Source: Limnanthes douglasii subsp. nivea
Taxonomy: Eukaryota > Streptophyta > Magnoliopsida > Brassicales > Limnanthaceae
Direction of reading: 5' to 3'
NCBI GenBank assembly: GCA_036936605.1
Contig: JAUPFV010000004.1
Span: 186,266,807 to 186,330,806 of the forward strand
Length of the DNA: 64,000 nucleotides
Below the pieces are notes generated by a model. The model saw only the letters and a list, made by a program, of their open reading frames with translations, searched no databases and was not told where the DNA came from. Below are positions 1-11,798 of the stretch, piece by piece. The stretch's first letter is position 1. Each line of letters starts with the position of its first letter. The position numbers and the translations under genes were made by a program.

Positions 1-1837
1 CCAACTTATGAAACAAAAATTATAACAACTGCTGACGTAAAGTTGGGGTCAGTAATGTTCCTATTCGAAGTACATTTCCATCAGGGAAATAATACTCTTC
101 TATGTTTTCACTTACTGTTAAAGAACCCGGGGTTTCCCTCGGATTATCAACACTCTCTTCTGTTTCCGAGGTTAACCCCCCTAATTGCTATTTAGTCATT
201 CGATCTCCACTGCTTGAACCTTGTATTCGAAGAGTTGTTGCATAAAATTCTCTAGCTACCTTTTGATCACTTCGGAAAACCCTTACGCAATCTTCTATGA
301 CATACTGCAGACATTGGTGGACTGTGACAACTGCATGCATCCTCAAAAGCCTAGATCTCTAAAAAATGGCATTATATGTTGAATTCTCCAATCATCTCAG
401 GTGTCACACATGTAAACCCAATTATAGTATGCTGTGATTGACAAATTCCAGCAGGATTACGCATCCTATTGTATGTTGACTTGAACATGACATTTGCAGA
501 GCTTCTTGTATCTATCAGAATGCATTAAATTTTAGTACCAGTTATTTCCGCTCCAATAACTACTGCATCTTCGTGAGGACTTGTAGTGCCTCTCAAATCA
601 TCCTCATTAAAAATAATAAATGGAGCATCTTTTTTACTATACAAATGAGTAGACATCCCTCCTTGATTTGAGTAGCTAAACATCACATGTCTCACCTAGA
701 GCTATTAGTATTACCAGTCATATTATCTCCTCTAAAAATTGCTAAGGGCTCAAAGTATTCACATAAACTTCAAACCCGTCCTTGTTTCACTAGCTCATTT
801 ACTCCAATCAAAATCAATCGGTCTGGATCTGCATCCAAATATTTTGAACCAACATTTAAATCATCAAACTTAGAATCTAGAATCATTAGATTTTCTGCCC
901 GTGAATTTGGCCTCACTCACCAATTTGGCCTCGGTCTTTGAAATTGAGACCTTGTAGCATGAGTTGGGTATCCTCCAGTTTGAGAACGAAAACTATTGTT
1001 GTTCCTAGGACGCGATGGTTGGGTCAAATTCGAAGAGTGCCCCTGACTATTTGACACCTACCATGAACTATTTTGACTGGGTCCAACCACTCTTCGAACT
1101 CTAGTTGATTCCTCCACTTTAATTAAATCCTCAACTTGAGCCATAAGCACTCCAAAAGTCAAAGCGCTTCTTTTTGTTGTTTCATTTTCTAAATCACCGG
1201 GTAATAAACCTTGTTTAAATGCATCCATGGCCACTAGCTCTTCACAGTTATCTAAACCAGCTTTTGTGTTTCCGATCATCTAGTCTTGTTTACTGATTCG
1301 ACGTATTCCCTTCACACCACTCTGTTTCCCTCAATCAACGAGGTACATTGTCTTTTCTTTAGTTATTTTTTTTTCATGACTTTCGAGGCCGACTTTTTTT
1401 TTCCGAAGACCCTCAATACCTCTTATACTTACATGCTGAACTGTTCAACTCATCATCAGTGGACGTAATATACCATTGCTTGTCTTTTTTATATTTTCAT
1501 GAAGTATGCCGCTTTTTATTAGATACAAAATATGTTTTTATCAGCTCACTTCGTACCTGGCGAGCCATTCAAGATCGATCAGATTGGCTGTCCACATCAT
1601 TCTTCTCATCCATTTGTCTTACCTCAGATTTCAGCCTAGCTGATTGAATATCTTGCTCTCTTTGATCATACTTATCATTGAAAGTCGTGATTTTATCCAG
1701 TAACGGGTTCATTCACATTTTAATGTCTGACGAACTGGAATTGACTCATTTTCATTAGATTCTCCTCCTTGCAGATCAAATTTTAGCGTCTCAGCTACCT
1801 TTCGAACCAAAGGATCATTTTCATTCCTTGGTGCCAT
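1..1837 (-). pseudogene. Tat-lineage Ty3/gypsy gag-protease relic
   Basis: Read on the minus strand, this is the start of a Ty3/gypsy polyprotein of the Tat/Ogre type. A Met at 1835-1837 begins MAPRNENDPLVRK. A gag-like segment follows at 1279-1058 (LVAMDAFKQGLLPGDLENET), and the protease region lies at about 680-180, with fragments matching the Tat pattern 'DDLRGTTSPHEDAVVIGA' and 'LIDTRSSANV' (the usual DTGSS active site, here DTRSS). Many stops and shifts break the frame. The product would be the capsid and protease of a retroelement; nothing suggests it is still made. The lineage rests on motif resemblance read by eye. The element runs off the left edge, so its RT and integrase are not visible. 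Confidence 0.75.
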
Positions 1838-1939
1838 TATCGATCCAAAATAACTTCAAAGAAGTTATCAAGAACAACTAAAATGAATCAAGGTATCAAT
1901 TACTTTTGGTTTTTATCACGAAATCAAGGTACCAATCAA

Positions 1940-2240
1940 TCAACTCTTAATGTGGTCGCCAATTTGGTGTGGATTAAATGTGGTTCTAGAGAGAGATATA
2001 AAGTGATGTTGATTTTTAGAGAGAGAAAGCAAAACAAATGAAGTTAGTTCACAAATGAAAAATCTCTTCTTCATTAAGTTCAACTTTGGCCATTATATAT
2101 AGGCGTCACGAATTAGGTGTAACTAAATTAGTTACATAAAATGTTTAATTACATACTAGTTCTTTTATATAAAACTCTAAATATGTCCCACAACTATACA
2201 ACTTTTTATATAAGAGATTATTTATTACATCATGGTCCTC
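1940..2240 (-). mobile_element. Primer-binding-like site and 5' LTR remnant of the left Tat element
   Basis: Just upstream (minus strand) of the gag start is TTGGCGACC (about 1945-1965), the kind of primer-site sequence that follows the 5' LTR in Tat elements; I have not assigned the tRNA. Beyond it the minus strand has an LTR end in ATCCACA and a TATA-like CTATATATAATGG at 2091-2103, in the place expected for an LTR promoter. The outer LTR edge is uncertain; TGTGGGAC at about 2190 would pair with the CCACA end but would make a very short LTR. Confidence 0.45.
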
Positions 2241-2735
2241 AATATTTTATATCATTATCAAGCTCAGCCCCATGTTTTTCCTTAAGCTTCTCTAGTTCAA
2301 TTTGATGCGTAGACTTTTTTTTCTGGATCATTAATCTCAACCCAATGATATTTGATTTGGATGGCTGTCCTGAGAAATTCCAATATTTTCGCCTGGAAGG
2401 CTTGGAATTATTCTATGAGGTTTTTTGTTGTAAATGTCTCTCAACCTCTTACTAAATTCAACTTATCCTTTACAAGATTCTCCAATTTATTTTGCATAGA
2501 TTCGAACTCTTTGTATAGTTGCTAGGTTGTATCTTTGAGGCTAGTGAAAGGTCAGAGTATATTTAATACTTCATCATAAGGTTCCCCAAAAGATGAAGAG
2601 CATAGTTATCATACATAGCAAGAGTAGCTGAGGAAGATACGTGAGGAGGATTAGAACTTAGATTATGTGACAAATTTTCTTTTGTAATTTGATGAGCGAT
2701 TTGCGCTAAGTCCAAAGAGACAAAAAAAAACAAGC
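2241..2735. other. Unassigned interval, possible relic of a coiled-coil retroelement ORF
   Basis: No open frame of useful length. Translated on the minus strand with stops ignored, 2600-2270 contains pieces such as QNKLENLVKDKLNLV and INDPEKKVY that look like a decayed charged, helical protein of the sort found in plant retroelement extra ORFs. This is weak evidence and no family is claimed. Confidence 0.25.
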
Positions 2736-3033
2736 AAGAAGAGCTTTAATTGTGCTCAAGGCTTGTTCTTTCTCCTATAAAAACTATGTACTCAAATGTT
2801 GAATGGTTAGACTATCTTTGATTATGAAAAAACGTCTTAAGTTTTACTCTTTTATTGCTGAATTGTAATATCAACAAGAAAACTTGTTCTTAGTTGGTGT
2901 ATCATATCCAAAGGAATATTAGTGGGAATATCAGAGGCCTTTCCACAACCTCGATTTGACTTATCGATCCACATCCTTTGATCTTTGAATCCCTATTCTA
3001 TTTTAGTGTAATGATTCTAGGAGGTTCTCATCA

Positions 3034-3047
3034 AGTGGTATCAGAGC
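3034..3047 (+). other. tRNA-iMet primer-binding site of copy 0
   Basis: AGTGGTATCAGAGC follows directly after the LTR end (CTCATCA). TGGTATCAGAGC is the usual plant retrotransposon match to the 3' end of initiator methionine tRNA. Confidence 0.85.
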
Positions 3048-3333
3048 CACATTCTGAAAATTGGGTAATCTGTTTTTTATTAATTTTTTTGTCATCTATC
3101 TTATATTCTTACTATGTTTGTGATGATTTGAATGTTTAGTGTGATGATTTCATTTTGAAGCACAAAATTATGATTTGTTTCACCCTCGTTATAGTTTTGA
3201 ATATCAAATCTGTAGAACTTCATTTTAGGTACTGTTTTGCATCTTCATAATCCTAAGAAAATGGATTTAGATAAATTCTAGTATTTGAATAAAACAAATA
3301 ACTTTCCAAGGATTTGCTGCTGGTGATTTATTT

Positions 3334-3918
3334 TTGCTTTTGCAGAATACAATGTCTAATCCAAATGATGAAGAAAACAATAACTTCAACAACAACAAGC
3401 TTCTGATTGAGGCTATAACAAAGTTATTAGACACCAAGTTAAATTATTTTCGCCAAAAGCTTCAATCAACCACTAATCAAAAGCATAATTTTTTGCGACA
3501 AACCAATCCAAGAAGAATCCGTGAACAACATCAACTATTAAGAAATAAAACACTAATGAATATTATGAACACATGAGCAATTCACCTGAAAACAGTGATA
3601 GAACGCACCATAGACGTGCAAGAGAGGGCAACAAACGTGTGCAAAATAATATTTGGAGGTCTCAAGATTAAGATTCCACTGTTCTATTAGAAAAATGATC
3701 CAAATGCATATTTGGAATGGAAAAATAAGATTGAACTCGCTTTCAACATTCAACACTACACAAAGATCAGTAGAGTAAGAGTTGCTACTAAAGTATATTA
3801 TGACTTTGATCTTAGTTGGTCTGATCAACTAGTAACTTCAAGAAGGCGTAATTGGAGAATATCTGATAGAGTCATGGACCGAAATGAAAGCCATCATGCA
3901 GAAGAGATTTGTCTTTAG
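3334..3918 (+). pseudogene. gag: gag fragments of copy 0
   Basis: The ATG at 3352 begins MSNPNDEENNNFNNNKLLIEA, equivalent to MSNSNDAENSNFNNNKLLIEA of the better copies. Frame changes split it: residues up to about 3576 are in one frame, then EWKNKIELAFNIQHYT continues at 3712-3918 in another. The capsid-core region 'DLSWSDQLVTSRRRN' is recognisable, and the zinc knuckle is absent because the copy jumps to the protease region near 3960. Confidence 0.8.
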
Positions 3919-3963
3919 TTATTACCACCGTGATTTGCATATGAAAAAAGGAGATTAACACAA

Positions 3964-4275
3964 ATGAGCAGTCGCACCAACGTGGCGAGTGAATTTGTGG
4001 TAAAGAAGCTTGATTTAAAAATGAATAAGCATCGAGCATCTTACAAGCTTCAATGGCTTAACGATAGTGGAGAAATGAAAGTTAGCCACCAAGTAGAAGT
4101 TTCCTTAGCTATGTGTAAGGACGAAGATGAAGTCTTATTTAACATTCTACCAATGGAGGCTACTCATATACTCTTAGGAAAGCCATGTCAATCTGATGGA
4201 AAAGTTATGCATGATGGATTCACCAATTGCAATACATTTGAGTTTCGAGAGAGGAAACCCACTCTAGTAGTCTAG
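3964..4275 (+). pseudogene. protease region fragment of copy 0
   Basis: The 103-residue frame matches the segment after the aspartic protease active site of the family: NVASEFVVKKL, then YKLQWLNDSGEMKVSHQVEV and HILLGKPCQSDGKV. The catalytic Asp-Gly-Gly-Ser itself lies before the break and is missing. Remnants of the linker and RT continue to about 5030 with stops. Confidence 0.8.
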
Positions 4276-4433
4276 TTCCTACGAATCTATAAGAAATTTA
4301 CCAAGATGAAAAACATATACAGAACAAAGAGAAACGGGTAACTAAATATTCGAATATCTACACAAAAGGTGGCGAGGTTAAGAAAGTGTTATTCTCTAAG
4401 AAACCTATGCTATTGTTTGTGTTTAAAGAAACT

Positions 4434-4565
4434 TTGAGTAATTGTAAGCGCCAAAGAGGTAGTAATGTTTTCTTATGGCGCCTCTTCAATTTTAGGGAAA
4501 TTCTCTATAATAACTTTATCAATTTTGGGTTTTCTTTAATAAAGTGATACTAAATTAAGAACAAA
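4434..4565. mobile_element. 132-bp insertion in copy 0, flanked by AAACT
   Basis: Other copies read through from GAAACTC into TTATGAGTTTAAC. Here 132 bp of foreign sequence interrupts that point, and AAACT occurs at both edges (4429-4433 and 4566-4570), which looks like a 5-bp target duplication. The insert has GCGCC and GGCGC arms but no clear terminal repeats. Class unknown. Confidence 0.45.
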
Positions 4566-5030
4566 AAACTCTGATGAGTTTAACTAACTTGAAAATTGGT
4601 GGTGCCGAGTGAGATGACTTATCTATTGTAGGAATTTGTAGATAAAATCTTGATGACAATCTCAAGGGGATTTCACCAATCAGAGGCATTGAACACCCAA
4701 TAGATTTTGTGTTTGGAGACCCACTTCCTAACAGACCTTATTATAGAACTAATTCATTGAAGTATCATCATCATATACCTAGATTATAAGATTATATGAT
4801 ATGTTAGACAAATTGCATGGTTCTAGTATCTTTTCTAAGATTCATCTTGATGGTTATCATAATATTATGGAATAAGGGGATGCGTGGAAAACTGTCTTTA
4901 AGACTAAGCCTGGACTATATGAATGAAATATTATGCAATAAGGGGATGAGTCAAATCTATGATGATCATATCATCTTCCTTGAGTGTAATGTCATATTTT
5001 ATTTTTTTATTACCAAACCAGTAGTCTAGT

Positions 5031-7670
5031 GTCTCACTTATCGACCTTAAACAACAAGTTAATTATAATAACTCATTTTTACATGTTACAAGGTAAATAT
5101 TGAGATTCTCCATCGGGTGTCTCAACAATATCAATGCATCATTTGGGCTTCTCTGAGCCACTTGATCTCTCTAATAACTGCTTGCTTTTTTGTGAGACTA
5201 ATTTTATATTTCCTCATTAAATGCTTTAGTTTGCGCCCAAAATTTTAAAAATCTTAACTTAACACTCTATCATGTTATTACTATTGAGGTGATGATTGCC
5301 TGTAATTTTCGACCACCATGAGGAAACCTTTCGGCCAAGCTTAGGTACGCATATTGGAGCGATAAGCTTCAATTTCATTTTATAACTATAATCAAATTTA
5401 GTAACTTTGTCTATTTTCATAAGAGTTACATAAATAATCTCTCATGTGAAAAATTCTCATAGAATGGTTGAGTCACCGACTCCTCTCCAAGCTAGCTTGC
5501 ATGTTGACTCTAATAAAAATCCCTCCAAATATGTAACCAATAGGCCTAATTTCAAGCTTAACATACTTGTGGTTGTCTTCTTGCGAGACCATCGTTTCTT
5601 TGAAGTAGATTGCCATGTGTTTGGGCCCTATCAAAACACAAGAAAATAATTCTCCCATACTATTGTAAATACACAACGTTAGCATTCTATCAGTGTTGTT
5701 GAGAACCCTGAGATCCCAATTATCTCTATTTCTATCTATTTCATAATCAGTTCCTCCATCTCTACTACTTTGGTCAAACGGCTTGATTTATTCCCGACTG
5801 TTTTGAGCCTACCTAACTTAACCTTAACATAACCAGTTGCTTCCTTACCTCAAACCACCCATATGTTTTCCTTTGTTGCCATATCCTGTATCTTGCATGC
5901 ATCATTTTTCTATGCGACGTGTTTCTCTACTTCCTAAAAAGGCCGAATACTAGGCTTGTGATTCCTGAAAGTTCATTTCATATAGATTCTCAAGTTAAAG
6001 TTGCCTTCAATAGATTTTTCAAGTAAACCTCCCTGTTTGGGCACATACCCAAATTTCCTCGAACCATCTCAACAACCTTAACATCCTATCTTAACCAAAG
6101 TGTCTATTATCACTATACATACATATCTGTCAACCTTCCCACGCCCTTCACCATAATCTATACTTGCGTTGCCATCTCTGAACCAATCTTAAATTCATGT
6201 TTGACCTTTTTTTCACCCTCGATACCAACCCATAAAATCCAAAGTAACATCCTCAACCAATCATGTGACCGATATAGTTACTCAACTACCTAAAATTTTT
6301 ATTCCCAGCCTAGTTTACCCAAAAGCATCATGTCCTGCCTCCTTCATTGTTGCTTCATATGCAGATTATGCTGTAACTCCAACCACAATTCTTTAGATTG
6401 CTCCAATACTCGTTACTTTCATGGAAGTTCTCACTCCAATGTTGAACAACATGTCTATCAAATGTATCCCTTCCTTCATTTTTTTGTCGGCCAATTAATC
6501 ATGGGTCAATATTTTTGTAGCCCTCCAAGACAATAGGTCCTCTATTACCATGGAGAAAATCCAAAACCTGCGCGTTAAAAATGGTGTTTTTATTTTCCCA
6601 TGTGATGTCATCAACAAGAATAAATCCAAAATGGGCCAAACGATTTGGCAGGCTAATTCATGAGTAAGAAGCCAAACCCTTATTATGCTCAAGCAATTGA
6701 TATCATAATGTGGGGCATCTCTGGCCTCTATGAATGTAAGGTCACTTCATCAGGATATTTCTTATTTTGTTTCTCCTATCAAATCTTACCCCATTGTTCT
6801 TGAAATATAGTAATGGATGGCCTCCACCAACAATAACCCACTTAAATCAATTCCACTTTTGGCCAAGTTCCACGGGTCCCCGCACGAGCTTTGATCGGAG
6901 AGAGGGTTAATAAGCCAAACCCTTATTATGCTCAGGCTATTGATATATAATGTGGGGCATGTCTGGCCTCTATGAATGTAACGTAACTTCATCAAGCCAT
7001 TTCTTATTTTGTTTCTCCAATCAAAACTTACCCCATTGTTCTTGAGATATAGTAACTATTGGCCTCCACCAACAATAACCCACTTAAATCAATTCCAATT
7101 TTGGCCAAGTTCCACGGGTCCCCGCACAAGCTTTGGTCGAAGAGAGGGTTAATAATTCTTAGACCTTTTATGTGCCTCTTGATGACTTTTTTTTAATCGA
7201 TTAAAATCGCCTGCATGAACAAAACTACCTCGATAAGAAGTGAGTACTATGGACTAACCACTATTTATAATAATTATAACTTATTTGGTCACCTAGTCGA
7301 GAGAGTCTGACCTCCCGGTCAATGTTTACCATTGCCGTGCAAAGGAGCCCATGACCGATAAAAGCATCCCAATGCTTGTCTCTTACATTGACAATGAGCA
7401 TCCCTCCCTCACTCACCTGAAAAACAATGGTCTAGTTATGGGGCTTGCTAGTAAAAGAATGACCCATGAGAATAATGAAGTCGTCTACATTGAAGGTTTC
7501 GCATCAGGGGCTTCTCAAGTCAACTCTTGTGACTCTGACTCCTCCTTAGAGGCCATCTCACCATATTCCTGCTATATGATCCCTTTTATTGATCATAACG
7601 TTCCAGTTATTTAGGTTAATCTCTTGTCCTCGACTAGTAATTCATGTATCAATTCGTCTATCTTTTATTA
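5031..7670. other. Unidentified decayed DNA
   Basis: Only short frames are present and none shows a domain I recognise with confidence. The 87-codon frame at 7351-7614 (acidic and Ser-rich: CDSDSSLEAISPYS) lies just before the LINE endonuclease and may be the decayed tail of the LINE's first ORF or the linker before ORF2. A tandem duplication sits at 6669-7154 (separate entry). Confidence 0.4.
6669..7154. repeat. Tandem duplication, two units of 243 bp
   Basis: The sequence beginning AAGCCAAACCCTTATTATG at 6669 recurs at 6912, and both units end in a run ending GAGAGGGTTAATAA. The units differ at scattered positions (for example GAAATATAGTAATGGA versus GAGATATAGTAACTAT), so the duplication is not very recent. 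Confidence 0.85.
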
Positions 7671-7674
7671 TCAT

Positions 7675-10340
7675 ATTCACCCGGAATGTTAGAGGTCTAA
7701 TTGACCTAATCAAACAAAATGATGTCATTAAGTATGTCTTCTCGAATCAATTACGCTTATCTTCCTTTTAAAACGCTTATCTTCATTTTAAAAGCCAAAG
7801 TTAAGGAATATAACGTTAGGAGTATCATTAAAACTATGTTTTCCTTTGGTATTATAAGACCAATCACTTCCTGTATCATCTAGGTTGTATTTGGTTGGCA
7901 TCGAACCCTGGTGTATATAAACTAACATTCAATTTTAATTCTGCTTAAATTATTGATTGCATATTTGGTATGATATCACTGCCCTCTCTCCTCGACACAA
8001 AATCCTTCCATATATTGCTCTTAGTTATTTCAACGTTTTCTGGAAACTACGTAAGATAACGACTAATTTGGATCTCTGGACCTCTTTGATAATTGAGTTT
8101 AATTGTTGTTATTCCAACAACGAGCTCCATGACCCATGTGCAACTGGCTTTCAACTTTTTTGGTCGAACAAACAACTAACACAACTCTATCTCCTCGAAG
8201 ATCGATAGAGCTATTATCAATAGCCATTAGGATGATCGCTCTCCTAACTCATTCACCGATTACAATTATCCCTACACACCTGACCACACTCCAATCACTC
8301 TCTTCCTAAACACCGTTGCCACTTATCGAATAAACATATTCACTACTTCAACATTCGGAATTCCCATCATGATTACCAATATATCGTTAACGATAGTTGG
8401 AAGCTCCCCCTCGATAGTTCTTTTATGTGAATCATATTTTCTAAGTTTTGTCGCGTACAAAGCTCCCTCTTCAACCTTGACAAAAAAGAATCCAATTATA
8501 TAAATGATCGTGCCTATAAAACCTGTTTTACCCTCTGTTTTGATCAAAATGCCCTCGCACATGACCTCATCAAATATACTCTTATCAAGGCAAAAGTTAA
8601 AGCCTAAAAAACTAAATTTCAGTCGTGCCTACGAATCCTTCCTCAATCAGAAATCACGTGAGACTTGGCTCCAACTTGTGGATCACAACTCTAAGTTTTT
8701 TCACAACAATATAAAGACCTATTCATCGAGGAACAAGATTATATTCACCTCTAATCATAACGATAATATATTATCTAACGTTAAAGTCATTGCCGACATT
8801 TTTGTCAACCATAACGTATATGGTAATCACATATGATGCGCCCAATCACCAACGAATAGATTAAAAGTTTCTTCTTCAGTATTGACAACAATAAAGTACC
8901 CTGTTCTGATAGGATCAGTGCCAACTACTTTAAAACCACTTGGCCGAATATTAGCCCTGAACTCCACAAATTTTTCATAACTTTTTTTGCAGTTGCGCAT
9001 GCACTTGGATTGGAACAAAATTCTTATTACCCGCATCCCTAAGTCAGAAAATCCTTCACCCCCTCCAGCTTCAGACTCATTGCTTGATAATATTAGAAAA
9101 TCCTCACCAAAATACTTAGTAATATGATCCAAGACTCTCTTCCCTCTTTCGTCGATTCCACACAATCACTCTTCATTAAGGGTTGAAGATTTAAAGATAA
9201 CATCTTACGTTCTTTGGAGCTGCTCCATGGTTACCAGATAGGCCGGTATGATCATTTAATGTATCTCCACCTCTGCATACTTCATTAGCATTAAATTGAG
9301 CTTGTTTGCCTCCTTTTGGGGCAAGATGGACCTTTGTCAAGGAGTCCGTTTTTCTCCCTTCCTCTTTATTTTAATTATGAAAGTTATTACTAGTATTCTC
9401 AAACAAAAAAGCCTCCAACCCACCTTTGGCTTCTACTGGAAATGTTAGAAGCTCAAGATCATTAATCTTTGTTTTGTGGACGACCTTATAATCTTCTGTC
9501 ACGCAAAAACCGTCTTCATTAACCTCATCAAAGAGGTATTTGAGGAATTTATGGATCTCTTAGGCCTCCATCTTAATCGTAGCAATAGTCAAAGTTTCCT
9601 TTAGGATGTTACAGACCTCATCCGTCAGTCTATCACCTCCTTCATTGCGGTCGGGGAAGGTACCCTTCCCTTCAGATACTTAGGAATTTCTTGCATTACT
9701 TCTTGTTTGACTTATAAATATTGTAGACTTCTATTCAATAAAATTACAGTAGGATTTATTCTTTGAACTCTAAGCACCCGTCTTGCACCGGTAGGCTTCG
9801 ACTAATCAAAGTTGTCTTATTTGTGGGTTCGATCTATTGGTCTTCGATTTTCATTCTCCATGTTCATACTCTTAAAGACCTCTCTTAAAGTTTCCGTAGA
9901 TTATCAATCTTAGGTCTCTTCCCTCTAAGCTTTTAGAAGGTCGTGGTTGACAACTAACACACCACCTCTCGCTAGTATGATCCTTGACTCTTCTCTAACT
10001 CTCTCGGAGATCCTTACGGTCCAAGAACCATTCTTTATGCAAGAATATACACTAACAGAACTGTACCCAACATTGTCACCAACATTGTTTAGAACTGGCC
10101 CAGCCTGATCCGTCCGGGAAGGCGGTCTCACCAAGCTAACTTGCTCGAAATTTGTAATGCTATAAATCTCCTTCCACCTTTTTTGTGAAATACGGATGTC
10201 AAACTCTGGATTACTAATTAAGATCATAATTTTTATACCATAGCTTGGGTAATCTTGTTTGAAACAAGTGCAACATCCTTATACATGCCTTTAATGTTTG
10301 GCTTGCCATCCAGGAAAAACTCACGATGAGTGACAAGCTC
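7675..10340 (+). pseudogene. LINE (L1-type) ORF2 relic: endonuclease and reverse transcriptase
   Basis: Reading across frames gives a plant L1-type ORF2 in order: endonuclease start NVRGLIDLIKQNDVIKYV (about 7690), ELHDPCATGFQLFWSNKQ (about 8130), the linker FLNQKSRETWLQLVDHNSKFFH at 8630-8705 (residue run abbreviated in pieces elsewhere), RT start IKSFFFSIDNNKVP (about 8865), CQGVRFSPFLFILIMKV (about 9335), the catalytic FVDDLIIF (about 9475; FxDD type), and LGLHLNRSNSQS then FRYLGISC in the later fingers/thumb region. Stops and shifts are scattered throughout, so it is dead. The relic is cut at 10349 by a C-family LTR on the opposite strand. No poly(A) tail is visible because the 3' end is lost or displaced. 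Confidence 0.85.
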
Positions 10341-10348
10341 ATCGTTGG

Positions 10349-11219
10349 TGATAAACTCCTCCTAGAATCGGCACTCTAAAATGGGATAGGGATAACTTTG
10401 CAACCAGGAACCCAAAAGGATTCAAGGATCAAAGGATGTGGATCGATAGGTCACACAAAGATTGTGAAAAGGCCTTTGATATTCCAACTGATCTTCCTTT
10501 GGATATGACGCACCAGATGAAGAACAGGTTTTCTTGTGGATATTACACACCAACAAGAGAAGAGTAAAACTTAAGAAGTTTTTTCAGAATCAAAGATAGT
10601 CTAACCATTAGAATTCTGAGTACATAGTTTTTATAGGAGAAAGAACTAGCCTTGAACACAATTGAGGCTGTTCTTGGAAACATAATGCATGCCTCTAAAA
10701 CAATTAAGGCTTTTCTTGGAAACAAAATGCTTTAATATAGAAAATATAAAGTATTAATGATATAAGCTGGAAATCAGACCCTTCTCTCCTCCAAGGACGT
10801 GGCTTTTGGTGTAGACGGGCCTTGGGCTTTTCTTTCAACAAATGGGCAATGGTGAAGTGAAATAATTGCCTCATTAAAAACCTTGTCAAGAAAACTCATT
10901 GGGACAAAACTTGAACAAGGGAAAAAGAGTACAATCGAGACACTTTCTCATTTGTTGAAATCAATTAGCTTGAATCAAGACCAAAGTGGTTTGACAAGCT
11001 TTTCCACCATACTTGCTGTTTTGATCACGTGGATTCTCTAGTTGATTAAGCAACCCTCAAACAACTTTGTTAAATTGTTTTGCTCTTGATCGAGTTGTTG
11101 GACCAGTCGGTAAAATAAAAATATCTTCAACTTCAAGCTCATCTTCTTTTTCAAGTTGTTCATCTGGTTCTTGCACATTTCCATGTTCTAAGCTCCTTGC
11201 GTCATCTAGGATCACATCA
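10349..11219 (-). repeat. 3' LTR of copy 1 (871 bp)
   Basis: Starts TGATAAACTCC and ends GGATCACATCA on the plus strand, the reverse complement of the family LTR (TGATGTGATCC to GGAGTTTATCA). The purine-rich tract AGTGGGAGAGGA lies just beyond it on the minus strand. The LTR's first part encodes the end of pol (see the tail ORF). Confidence 0.9.
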
Positions 11220-11518
11220 TCCTCTCCCACTTGAAAAGGATTTGACCTCAAATCCATTTCATCTACGATAAAAGGAACCAAATCAGAAACATTAAAGGTA
11301 GGACTCACTTTATACTTACCTCGTAGGTCAAGTTGATATGCATTATTGGTGATCTTTTTTGTTACTTCAAATGGTCCATCAATTCTAGGCATCAATTTTG
11401 ACTTCCTCTCTTCTGGAAATCTTTCCTTTCTTAAGTGCACCCATACTTGATCTCCAACCTCAAAAACTTTATCACGTCTTCCCTTGTTTGCTTGTTTGAT
11501 TGTATGCAAATTCAACAT
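11057..11518 (-). pseudogene. integrase C-terminal part and tail of copy 1, running into the LTR
   Basis: A 153-codon frame covers the end of pol: [19 protein letters not shown], then [20 protein letters not shown] (the SH3-like integrase C-terminus typical of chromoviruses), then the acidic tail and GPTTRSRAKQFN. The LTR boundary lies at 11219, so roughly the last 50 residues are LTR-encoded. Unlike copies 2 and 3, this copy keeps the AAAG needed to hold frame at LRKERF. A premature stop ends the tail early (FNKVV). No classical chromodomain is visible. Confidence 0.85.
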
Positions 11519-11798
11519 GCGGCAAACATTCTTCCTAAGTTTTCAAGTTCTTTTTCATTAATGCACGTAGAAGAGTGGACAAAGTCCTATTTACTAGTTA
11601 TGTTTGTCCTAACTTAGAGAATCGATCAACAACCACAAAAATGGAATCCTTACCAGTTCTAGTCCTAGGCAATCCAACTACAAAGTCCATAGATATATCA
11701 TTCCGAGGATGCGTAAGAATAGGTAAAGGAGTATACAAACCGTGGTATTGAACCTTAGATTTGGCTTGTTTGCAAGTAGCACATCTGTCACAGATTCT

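Larger units (their letters stand above)
2736..5030 (+). mobile_element. C-family gypsy copy 0, old and truncated
   Basis: This is a diverged plus-strand copy of the chromovirus-like family that recurs through the window. It has the 3' part of the LTR (2736-3033, including CTATAAAAACTATG), a primer site at 3034-3047 (AGTGGTATCAGAGC, initiator-Met type), a leader, a gag fragment (3334-3918), then a jump to the protease region (3964-4275) and scattered RT pieces to about 5030 (for example FSKIHLDGYHN for the usual [12 protein letters not shown]). Most of gag, the rest of pol and the 3' LTR are missing. Compared with the other copies it carries far more substitutions, so it looks like the oldest insertion of this family here. 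Confidence 0.85.

Noticed and set aside
5446..5685. Overlapping frames on both strands at 5446-5685
   Set aside because: About 70 codons each, no domain or repeat support, in otherwise decayed DNA.
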